Translations under genes and position numbers: made by a program
Shown here: positions 33,301 through 45,300 of the stretch, piece after piece
Layout of the letters: each line of letters opens with the position of its first letter
Numbering within the stretch: position 1 is the stretch's first letter
NCBI GenBank assembly: GCA_036971475.1
Contig: JBAIZL010000006.1
Coordinates: forward strand, 10,818,656 to 10,882,655
Direction of reading: 5' to 3'
Length of the DNA: 64,000 nucleotides
Origin: Prosapia bicincta
Taxonomy: Eukaryota > Arthropoda > Insecta > Hemiptera > Cercopidae
The notes under the pieces: model-generated
The model's input: only the letters and a program-made list of their open reading frames with translations
What the model was told of the DNA's origin: nothing
Databases searched by the model: none

Positions 33301-36300
33301 ATGAAATTATGGTTTTGTTGTTTCTTGCTAACACAAAACACAAAAAATATCAAAACAGTGTTGCACAGATAATTATATTTAATTAAATCAAAAACAATGT
33401 CGGGTCAATTGGTCCGACGGTGTTTATTTACGTTTCATTTACGGTAGGAAAAAACTATGTTGGGCCAGTTGGTCTGACACGTATTTTTATAAATATTATG
33501 ATAACAAACGTATATTCATACTTAGATATGATAGGGGAACAAAGTATAAGAACACATTATATAAAAATGAGCTTAAAATATTTTGGCAATTCTCTATGAA
33601 AACGCCGATATTGTGGCCGGCAGCTAAGTATTAAGGTGCAGTGACACGTTCGCTTTGTTTGTTAAACTACACGAACTATTTCACCTGTAGGTTTATATTA
33701 CTGTACATTATTTTGCTACATTTGTAGCTACTGTGCGGATCTGTTTATCATGTAATAAATAGTTTCATTTGCTATTACAATCGTGTTTATTTTCTTTTTG
33801 CTCCCAAATATATTACATTACTGTGAGAGTGATATCTGTCTATAATATAATTTATTGAGGTTAAGTTTCGGAGGAATAATACAGTGTTTCTGTTATCCGT
33901 CTATTCGCTCAACCATCATGGCCACGGTTAATCGAGTTTTTACTGTACTTTTTTGTGTTTTGTTCTGACATCTATAAATCAGTGGCAGTAAGACACGTGG
34001 GGGGAGAGAGAGAGAGTATCGAACCCGCTCTAGTGAGAGAGAGAGAGAGACGAGCGATGTCAAACGACCAGAAATGGTTACGATCTTGATTGCTGTTGCT
34101 TCATAAATAATAATATTTTTGTTTTCTTTTATCATTTAATTCATTCAAATCAACTAATACATAAATAAGACATAGTTGGTAATTAATTATTTTTCCAATA
34201 AATTACTCCACACACATATTTTAATAGTTAACAAAATAGGAATCGGAATCGACACTTTTATGATGAAGAATCGAGTATCGACGATTCCTCGATACCACCT
34301 AGAATCAACGATTCCTGGAATCGAGAATCGGAATCGGCCTATCCCTAATTTTAACGAAACCAAGCAGCAATCACGTGAATGGCGTCACTCATCTTGAGTG
34401 TGCTATCAAACGAAGCCGAAAAAGTTTTTAAACAAATGCAGTCTGTTGGCAGAATCATGGTAACTGTCATTTGGGACAGAAGGGGCCCGCGTTTAATCGA
34501 ATTTTTGCCTCATAGAACAACAGTTAACTCTGACAGATATTGCGACATATTAAGAAAACTGACACATGCGATCCAGAACCGTCGGAGAGGAAGATTGTTC
34601 AATGGTGTAAGGCTTATCCATGACAACGCTCGACCTCATGTCTCATATCAGACTCAAGAACTGCTGACAGATTTTGGCTGGACTATTGTACCACACCCCC
34701 TCTACAGTTCGGACCTAGACCCAATTGATTATAATTTACTCCCAAAAATAAAGGAACGCTTTAGTAGCTTATGCTTCAGTACGGATGATGGGACAGAAGG
34801 GGTGATTATGTGGAAAAATAGCATAAGTTTTAAGCTTTAAAATTATGTATTACTTTAAGAACAAAAATAAAGCTGTCTTTGTTTAAAAATCATGAGAACC
34901 TTATTTTATGAATAACCCTTGTATTCATAACCATATATTAAACATAATAAAAACCAAACAATTCACACTTTTGATAAATATTCACATTTTTTTTTGAAAA
35001 ATTGTTATGAATATTATAAATTGTAAGCTATGATTAAATATGAGATTAATAAATTTTAGCTGTTAAAATGAATTGGTTTGTGATCTGTCATTAACCTTAA
35101 AAATTGAATAGTTATTAACATTAAATAAAATTTTAATCTCCTTTATGCCGAGACAGTGCCTGGGTACAAGACAAGTGGGCGGATGGCAGATGAATCTATT
35201 GAGAATTTTTCCTAGTCTAAATAACAAAATCATCTATTAAATTTTTTGTAGCAATGAAAATTAATTGTAAAATTAGGTTACTAAAATGTGTTACACTTAA
35301 CATTAACCTATAGTTGTGCTATATTTAATAACATTGGAACTGTCTACACCTTAAAGTAATAAATGTATTATATTAATGCTACGACTTACTGGGGTTTCCA
35401 CAAGTCGAATCAACATCAAACAACCTTCGAGCACCTTTACTGTTACTACGTAATATGGAGAGCACAGACTGCATTGATCCTTCAATTTTCACCGTTTTCC
35501 TACCGTCTGTTGTGGTTTCTACAAAATAAAAATAAAGCTATGATTACTAAAGGCATCCTAGAAAGCAATTACAAACAATAGAACATACTGTTTCTTAACT
35601 CCAGTATTTAAAAACTCTGAAAATAAACTGAATGAATTTTTCCAGTAATCCTGGTTTTAGTTAAAATAAAAAAAAATCCACCACTAAATTAAATTAGAAA
35701 TAAAGAATTACTTTCATTGATTGATGTCTATGAAGTGAATGTTTGCTAATGGCTGTCAATATATTACTAGTATGTAAGTTTTTCTAAATCTTCAAGATTT
35801 GGTAAACATTTAGAGCAAGTGCCATCATCAGAGGGCCTTATTACAATATTAGTGACGACACTCTAGTTTGTAACTTCTTGTTTGCTAGATTATAATCGAA
35901 ATCCACATAAGGGTTTAATCTTAAGTAAGAATTGCAGTTTCTGTTGTACATCTTGAGGTTTTTGTATAAATTACACTCTTTTGTATTAACTTAGCAAAAA
36001 AACCCTACTAAATAAGGAAGTAGTGTTTTTATTGCCAAGCTAATACAAAAAAGTGTAATCTTAAGTAACTGGCATTATTTGTTATTTTTGTGGTATTGGG
36101 GTACCTTCCAATATTTTCATTGTAATATATTGTACCACTGTGCTCTTGATATTGTATACTTAGAGCAAGTTTTACACAACAGGTTACGCCATTATGATCT
36201 ACTATGAATCATCTGTTGCACAAACGTAACCTACAAGACATCTTGAGGAAGAAATGTGTTCCTAGGTCTTGCTTAACAGAGTTTTAAAAATATCAAAAGT

Positions 36301-39300
36301 ACAGCCAGAGTGATGAACATTTCCCTAAGATGCTACGCTGCTTGGGCACTTATCGTACAACTTTCTCAGAGCGGGCAAGTTCTTAACGCCCTTGCTTTAG
36401 GTTTATGTCACTTCAACAGATTGAATACAAGTGCAATAGCACATAAGTCTCTCTTGAATTTCAAGTTAGATTTCAGAACAGAGAGTATGTGCAGAGTTCC
36501 TGTGACTGACAGTGGTTTAAAATGTGCAACAACCAACATCGTTATTTCACAATTGGTGCTCTACAACCATAGGGTTCACTTTAAAAATATAAAGTAGTTT
36601 AAGAAATGTGTCCTATCAATATGCTGATAGTGACTACTTTTACCGAGACTACAGATTGAAACAAGAATTACAAAGTTAACTGAACGATGTAAGTTGAGAG
36701 TGTCAATAAGAGATCGTATAAAGATAGATCAGCAAAAGAGCACGGATATCATGGACGTTGTGAGCTCATTGTTAAATTATAATGGAAATTGGCAGAATTT
36801 ATACCTATAATGAAAGGAGGTAGACATGAAAAATTGCAGGTTGGAGACCTATAGCAAAAGATGTAATAGGGGAGACTACCAAAATGTTAAACTTACAGGT
36901 GTATGTGTAGAAACTTGCAATCTACCAAAATGTTAAACATACAGGTGTATGAATAGAAACTTGCAATAAACAACAGAACTTTGAGTTTCTGATATTCCTC
37001 AAATGACTTCTTTTCAAGAAAAAGATAATTCATTAAACAGTTTGTGATCAGTTTTTGATCGTTTTTTGCCTACATAACATTTTTGGTCTACGTCACCCAC
37101 AAGTAAATATCATTTTAAAATATTTACTAACACAATTTTTCAAATCATGTAAAGTTATTAAATGTGAAAATAACACATTAAATTTTACATCTAAATTTTA
37201 TATCTTTAATAATTTTACCTTGTGTGATGAGGCACCTTTTGGTCATTTGACCATTGTCGAATCACACTAGGTAAAATTATTGGACTTAGTGGTGGATAAA
37301 AGTATTTACAATAGTAATATATTAACTTCATACAGTCAGTGCAAAGGAAAAATAATGGACAACGTAAAATATCAATATATATATATACTTTCTGAAAGTA
37401 ATCAGTGATTCGACAATGGTCAAGTGACCACACAAGGTAAAAAATATCATTGGTAAAAAAGAAAAAAGAAAAGACTGAAGTGAATCACAGGTGTGGATAA
37501 ATATCCAAATGTCACAGATTTATAGTTTAAACTATTCAATTACCCACCAAAACACTGAACACATAAGAAACAACATTAATAATAAAATTAACCTAGTAAA
37601 AACCCCAAAAAACAAAACAATATATAAACAGAAAGAAATTATGAAACTCAAAGAAAAACTAGAAAACAACGACTACGTAATATTAAAATCAGATAAAACA
37701 AACACACCAGTAATAATAGAAAACACCAAATACATCAATTCAATGACTAACCACATAAATGAAAATAAATACGAACAAATCTCAGACCCACCTAACAAAT
37801 ACCACAACACAATAAAAAACCTAATAGTCACACACAGAAATACCCTAAATTATAATAATCAATTGAAATATCACACAAGACTTTAGCCATTCAAACCATT
37901 TGCACCAATATTATCAGGCATACCTAAAATCCACAAACCCGACACACCATTTAGACCACTAATAAATTTCAAAACAGTACCAATACATAATTTCAAAAAT
38001 AGTAGACAAAATAAAAAGATCTAAAATACATATCAACAACACATACAATATAAAAAATGGGTATGAGTTAATTAATAAAATAAAAAAACATAGAATCAAA
38101 CAGCAACACAAAAATAATAAGTTCTGACATAACCAACATGTACCCTAGTATCCCAATAGAAGAAACCATAGAAATAATAAAAAACAAACTAATACACAAT
38201 AACAAAAAAAAAACACAATAAATAGTATCATTATACTAACCACACATATATGTAACCAAAATTACTTCCAATTTAACCATAAATACTATATACAGTACAG
38301 TCTCACTAATCCGGACTTGATGGGACCGGATCCTGTCCGAATCAACGAAAGTCCGGATTAGACGGAAAAAGCCAAACAAATGCATACAATATGTGTTTTA
38401 GGCGGGGAAACATATTGAAATTGTAGTTTTAGTGAAATTGAAGCCTAAATTTAGCTATACAGTACAGTGTTTCATAGCTTATTTACCAAAAAATCCTGTA
38501 ATTGTAACAGAAAAGGTATGACATGAATAAATATCAAAGCATCTTTCTTGTTGAATAAATGTATTCACATAAAGTTATTTACACTATACTGTATAAACGC
38601 ACAAAAAACTCAAACAAAAATGAAACTGAAACAAAATTAAACTTTAAAAAACTTAGTGATAAAAGTCTGTAATGTTCTTTTGTTTTAACTATGAATGACG
38701 TCGTTTCACAGTACGATCTCGTAGGTGTTTCAAGGTCAGTAGCTCCGCAGTTGACGTAGCAGTTTGTTTCTCAAAGTAGGCCATCAACCCCTCCAGCATT
38801 GCAGCCGCCCCATCATGAGTTGGGGTGACCGGTTCGTCTGTGTAGTCTTCCTCTTCCGAGCTGTCATTTTCTGCATTTGCAGTGCACACCGCGACGATTG
38901 AGCACTTGATAACCAATGTCATTATCACTGATAATCCACTCGGAATTATCAGTGTCTCTCAACTCCAATTGTTGAAAAATCTGAACAAATTCCATGTCGT
39001 CATTAGTAGGTTGACTGTCGGTTTTTTCACTTTCCTGTGGCATTTCAGGCCACAATTTTTTCCAGCTCTTTTGGAGTGTAGACGGTTGAATTTCCTCCCA
39101 CGATTCTGCAGCCATATAAATGACATCCTTTATAGTCACTTTTTTAAGAATTTCAATAAATTGTGTAGCTGGATCTGCTTGTTGTTGTTACAAAAGCGAT
39201 AAAATTAACTTTTTTCTATATCGTCTCGGTCCATTGGCTGAATGAGAGCCGTGACATTAGGAGGAAGAAATTTAACAAAAATGTCACCATGACGCAATTC

Positions 39301-42300
39301 TTCATTTGGGTGGCATGGGGCATTAGCAATTAGTAAAACTGCTTTTCGAGGGAGTTTTTTCTGTTTTAAAAACTTTTCTGTTGTTGGAACAAAGTTTTCA
39401 AAAAACCAGTCCTTAAAAATTTGACTGTTCATCCACGCTGATTTTTGGAACTTGTATTGGGCCGGTAGAACACTTAAATTTACATTTTTTTAAACCTTAG
39501 GCTTTGCGGATTTCCCTATCACCAAAAGTAGAAATTTTAGATCGCCAGCAGCATTACTGCAAGGCAGCAAAGTCATACGTTCTTTCTTAACTTTATGGCC
39601 TTTTGCTACTGAATCTAATTTGGAAGTTAAAGTTTTTTTTGGGAACATTTTATAATTTAATCCGGTTTTGTCAGTGTTGAATACCTGACAAGGTTGTAAG
39701 TTTTCATCTCTAAGAAACTTGCCAAATTTGTCTTTGAATTTTTCACTGGCATCACTGTCACCTGACAAAATTTCACCACTTATTCAGAGTTGACGGATGC
39801 CGTGTCGTTCCTTCCACCGTGACAGCCAACCTACACTGACAGTAAAATTAGGGCCTCCTTTTAACTTTTCATTCAGTTTCAGCGAGATCGTATGCAAATT
39901 TACACCCGATAATGGAACACCCTGTTCCCGTTGTTGGCAAAACCAAAAATACAAAGCATCATCTAGGGTTTCATTTTTTGTTTTTTTTTTTAATGTGTTT
40001 CTGCCGCCTAAACTGTCTTTACTAACAATTTTTGCAAAAAAATCTTCAATTTCATGTCGCTTTTTCTCCAATTGGAAACAGTTTGTTTTCCCACGCCTAA
40101 CTCTTTTGCCATTTTAGTAAGCAATTCACCTCCATCAATACGAAATAAAGCTTGGAGTTTTTATTCCATTGTCACTGACTTACGTTTAGTCGCCATTTTC
40201 ACTGAACACTGAACGAGACATAAATAAAAAACACAGATCAATATCGCACTAGAATTAAATGACAACTGACCAGCTATCTTGCGAGAAGCAGTAAAGGCGG
40301 CAACCGTTCGACAACCTAACTGACCTGACACCAGACGGATAGACTGTCTATCCGTTTAGTCAGCGGTCCTTTATCTTTCGTTTATCGCAAGATGTCTCTG
40401 ATGTCACGTGCGTTGTAGTGTTGGGAGATCTAATGTGAATATATTTTTTCAAAGACGTTTTTCCTACTTTAATAGGCAAAAGAAACAAATAATATGGTAA
40501 ACTCATATTTTAATGAATAAATTATATTATTTGTCTATTAGAGTAGGAAAACCCCTTTGAATAATAACAAATATAGACGTATAAAAATAAATATTTTTGT
40601 GGACGGCAGACTGATTGTGCACTGTAAAATATTATAACTAAACAAAAATTTTGGGCCGTCCGGATTAGCCAGACGTCCGGATCATCGGAGACCGGATTAG
40701 TGAGACTGTACTGTACAAACAACTGGACTCCCCTTGGGATCACCCTTATCATCAGTCATGTCGGAAATATATCTACAACACTTTGAATAAATAATAATCA
40801 AACCTATACTAAATACACATAATATTTTACTACGGACAAGGTACGTAGACGATATACTTGTAATATACCAATCTACCATTCACAATGAACACATCGTAAT
40901 ACTAAACAAATTAAATACATACAACGAAAACATAAAATTCACCAGCGAAACAGAAATAAAAAGAACAATTAACCATCTTGACATTACATTAAATATAAAT
41001 AATAATAAAATAGAAACTACAGTACACAGAAAACCAACTTCCAACAACACCACAATACACTACAAATCTAACCACCCCTGGACACACAAAATTAACACTT
41101 ACAGTAACATGATAAATAAAGCAATAAGACACACACAGATAAACAAAAATTATATGAAGAATTAGATAATATTACAAAAATAGCAATAGAAAATGGATAA
41201 AACAAACACCTTATAAAAACATATACAATAAATTTACAAAAAAACCTAACCTCAACACAACACTACAACCTGAACACATAAATAATAAAAAAAAAAAATC
41301 TACCTTAAATATAAATACACCAATAAAAAAATAGAAAAATTAACAAATATATACAACAAAGAATACTACACTCCTACATTCAAACCAAATAACAAAATAA
41401 TAAAATATCTTAATAACATAAACCACAAAACAAATACAGAAAAACATAACCTATCAGGAATTTACAAAATTACATGTAACGACGGCAACGCATTTTACAT
41501 AGGGAAAACAACCAGATCATTTAAAATAAGATTTGAAGAACATTACACAGCATTCAAAAATGAAAATACAAAAACATCAAATGTTGCAGCACACCTATCA
41601 CATAAATTCTTGAATTTTGTAGTCCATTACATTCGGTGAATCTTATTAATCACTTAAACAATAGTTTATGACTATCCGAACTTTATATTTAGTAAATTTG
41701 TTAAAAGTTACTGAGACAGAACGTTTTCGATCGCTATGTGCCGATCTTCATCAGTGTCTTCTGCTTGGAGATGTTGGGTCAAGCGGTGACAGTTTTAAAG
41801 GTAGGTTTTCGATAGTAGCAAAGAGTATGTGTGATTTGTATTGTGTTTGTTCGTTTAATATGTTTGTATTTTGTTTTTGTGTGTCTGTAAATTTCATATT
41901 GTTCTAGTGTGTTGAGATGTGGCCCTTTTTTGTTGATGTGTAGGATTTCTAAATTATGATAAATGTCTGTGTATTTGTGTCCTGTTTCTTTCAAGTGATT
42001 GTAAAATGTTGAGTTGGTGTTATGTTTGTGTTCTTCGACTCTTTGTTTAAAGCTGCAACCTGTTTGTCCAATGTAGAATTTGTTACATTCGTCGCAGTTT
42101 AGTTTGTATACGCCTGGTGCTTGTAGTTTATCTTTGTTGTTGGTGTTGTGTTGCATTTTGTATTGTAATTTGTTATTGGTTTTGTATGGTATTTTGTAAC
42201 CTATTTTTTGAAATTTGCAGGCTATTTTGTTTGTTGTTTTGTTTATGAATGGTAATGTGATGTATTTGTTTTCCCTGTCTGTAGTGTTAATTTTAAGTGT

Positions 42301-45300
42301 TTTTTTTGTATTTTGTACCATAGTTTGTCTATTATTGTGGTGTTGTATCCATTTGTGTAGGGTAAATATTTAATTGTGTCTAGTTCCTTGTTCATGTTTC
42401 CTGTGATCATTGGGTCTTTTTAAAGTCTATGGAACATGGATCTGAAGGCAGTGTGTTTGTGTTGGATAGGGTGGTTTGTGAAGTGTTGTGGATAAGTGTG
42501 TCTGTTGTAGGTTTTCTGTAAATGTTGAAGCTCTGTTTTTGTGTGTGGCTTTGTGTTATGGTTAGGTTGAGGAAGTTTAGGGATTGGTTGGTTTCAATCT
42601 CTTAGGTGAAGTGGAGTTTTGGGTGTATTTTATTAGTGTAGGTGAGAAGTTTTTCGCATTGTCTTGTGTTGCCTCTGTATAGTGTTATGATATCATCGAA
42701 GTATCTGTAACAGTAAATGATTTTGTGTTCGTGTGTATTGTTTGTGAGTATCTTGGTGTTTTCTATGTGTTGTAGGAAAATTTCGCTTAGGGCGCTACTG
42801 ATAGGACTTCCCATGGGTAGGCCATCTGGTTGTGAATAGAAGTTTGAGTTGTGGGTGAAATAGTTTTGTTTGGTGATGGTTTGGAGGATGTCTAGGATTT
42901 CGGTAACGTGTGGGTTATTGTGGGTGGTTTGAAGTGTTGTGGATAAGTCTGTCTGTTGTTATGGGTTTCCTGTAAATGTTGAAGCTGTGTTTTTGTGTGT
43001 TATTGGTGGTGTGTTTGTTTTGTCTGATTTTAGTATTATGTGGTTATTACTTTTTAGTTTTTGTTAAGTTCAAAAATTTCCTTTTTGTTGATGTAATGTT
43101 TTGTTTTTTTGTTGTTATTTTGTGTTTTTGTTAAGTTGATGCTATTATTAACGGTGTTTCTTATATCTTGTGTATTTTGGTGATTGATTTTAGGGATGTT
43201 TGATTCAGTGTGAATTATGTTTTTTATTATTATTTTTTTCCTTATCAGTGAAATGTGTGTTGGTTAGGTTTACAGATTTTTTGTTGTTCTGGGCGCAATG
43301 TGTTTGTTTGTAGGTAATGTGGTTTTTGTAAATTTTTGATTTTTTTATTGTTTCTTTATTGTTTTTATTTTGTGTTTAATTATGGTTTGTTGTATTTTTT
43401 CTAGTATTATTGGTGTGAGAGTGTCAAATATCTCCATAATTTCTAGGTTTGTTGTGTATAGTTGTAAATTAATTTGGCTTTTTGTGGTAGGCAGATCTGA
43501 TGTTTTCTTTAATTACAAGTAATTCGGCTATTTTTGTTGCTTTGTTTATAATGGTGTTGTAGGCTCAAATAGAAATAGGCTAGAATTTAACGAAAGCTCG
43601 AAATATCGAGACTACTGTATATATATTTGCTCATAAATACAGAAAAAAGAATATGCATACCTATACCTAAGTCAGGTATGTGCGCTTGCTTATCCAAACC
43701 CACTATAAAAACTGTTGGAGTTGTTTGAGGTATAAAAACATTACGATAAGTTTTCTTGGTGCTAGAAGTCAGCGTTGCCCACCCTCGTACGTCTAAAGGT
43801 CTCTCAACACTCTCTGCTTCAATGTCAGGTCTCAGTCTCCAGATCCGGTAACAGAAATCATCTGAACAGGTCACTAACTGAAACAACCCAAAACATGTAT
43901 TTTAATGCACTATCGTCAACTCATTAGCAGAGTATTTATTATCAAAAACCTCACAGTATCTGCTAATTGGAAATTAATTTTTCATTTAGGAGAGGCAGCA
44001 TTTCCAACGTCAATTTATGATTAATATTTCACTTTTCCATAAATTCATCATTAAAATAACCAAGTCTTAGCTATTTTAAAATTAAATATTTAGAATTTAA
44101 TTTTTGTTTGGTATTGTGAAAACAAATTTATTCAAATATAAGAATTACAAATTTATTTTAAAAATATAATACTGTCAGAATATGAAATTATGATTTTTAA
44201 AATTTTGAATAGTAGGATTTAGTCCCGGAATGATGACTAGGTGTATATAATTTTTCTTGCACTAATAATTTCACCATGGAACTGGTGGTCTTAGGATGCG
44301 GACATACAGAAGGCAACTAACTGGTGACAGCAACGCAACACATATTGAAGTTGCTTTTTCACAGCATTAGAGTTTCATGCACATATTCATAGTGAAGTGA
44401 TAGCAACGCGACCAGCAAGTGACACAGAAACTAGAGTTGCTCCGCCACGACATGCTGTAAACTCGTTGCTCGGTTGCCAGCAGTATTTGTTGTGTTGTGT
44501 ATGCGTTTCTCAAGAGTGCTTCCGTATTTAAATAATAATCATTTTTATTTGTATTTTTTGTGTTTCTGTTTTGTAGAATAGTCTTTTATTATACTCGTAT
44601 ATCATGTCAGAAAAACAAAATATTGCTGGTTCTGGTCATGATTTGTGTATCCAACAACAAGACGATAAGAATGATTACCAACATTTTTTTCAAAATATAT
44701 AAAATCGGCACTTGAACTATAAAATTTCTTTTGATTAAAAGCTATGTAAAGTTTGTTTTAATTATGTAGTTAAAAGTAATGTAATGTAATTTTAAGTATT
44801 GCAGTTATACATAAAAAGAAATACATATTAAATGAGAAATTAAATTTAGCTGAGTGTTTTCGTTAAATTTTCTCCAGCTGAAATCGGTTCTCGCCAATTA
44901 GTTTTTTTTCTTTCTTGATGTTCTCAAATACAAGACTTAAAAGGTGGTCGTAACTGCTAATGCTCATACGATAATAATTAAAAATTTGGCCTAGGAAATT
45001 CTTAAGTTTTGCACAGTAATGAATTGACTTTGTCTCGTATGAATGACCTTAGAGGTGTAGGCCTACACTGGATTGTCTTTTTTTTTGTAACATTTTTGTA
45101 GCTTCTTTCTTAAAATACATACAAAAAGACGCATCTTCATCTGACAATTAAACTAGCAACTTTATATGAACAATATTGTAAACCGACTAGCAACTTTTCT
45201 AATAGCAACTCAAGTTTATGTTGCGTTGCTATCACCAGTTTCTTTCTGTATGTTCACAGCCATAGTGGTTTAGATGAGATTTAAGATATCAGCAACATTG

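Larger units (their letters stand above)
31110..34921 (+). mobile_element. mariner transposon split by a nested hAT
   Basis: Outer ends CTAGGGTAATTCCTAAAATA and, inverted at the right, CAAGGGTTATTCATAAAATA are flanked by TA (31108-31109, 34922-34923). Without the inserted hAT and its duplication the element is about 1068 bp, shorter than a full mariner, because the part around the first catalytic Asp is missing. Confidence 0.88.
37215..41604 (+). mobile_element. Penelope-like element (PLE) interrupted by a Tigger
   Basis: It starts with a foldback terminal repeat (37215-37440), then RT fragments (37493-38220), the inserted Tigger (38293-40713), the rest of the RT (40716-41150) and a GIY-YIG nuclease (about 41455-41604). 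The end is cut by another PLE in opposite orientation. Base composition is extremely A-rich on the coding strand. Confidence 0.82.
37493..41604 (+). pseudogene. PLE reverse transcriptase + GIY-YIG endonuclease, broken
   Basis: NNDYVILKSDKTNTPVIIEN is the N-terminal ADKG-like block of PLE RTs; SGIPKIHKPDTPFRPLI follows. After the Tigger come SPLGSPLSSVMSEIYLQHF (motif B), RYVDDILVIY (motif C with intact DD) and LDITLN. The last part gives SGIYKITC and FYIGKTTRSF, the GIY-YIG nuclease that makes PLEs distinct from other retroelements. Many stops and frameshifts show it is dead. Confidence 0.83.
41605..43560 (-). mobile_element. Second PLE, opposite orientation, with 3' hammerhead
   Basis: The end at 41605 (TTGAATTTTGTAGTCCATTA on plus) recurs at 12488 and at the right edge of the window. 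From right to left come RT pieces (about 43500-42330), the GIY-YIG nuclease (42321-41779) and the 3' terminal segment with hammerhead (41714-41759). It truncates the plus-strand PLE within its GIY-YIG domain, so it inserted later or recombined there. Confidence 0.83.

Noticed and set aside
33990..34052. GA-rich tract as a promoter GAGA element
   Set aside because: It lies inside the hAT insertion and looks like a simple repeat; no nearby gene start.
36310..36597. 95-codon plus-strand frame as a host gene
   Set aside because: No domain, no splice context, surrounded by repeats; chance or unrecognised repeat.
39797..40117. Plus-strand 106-codon frame
   Set aside because: Antisense shadow of the Tigger transposase.
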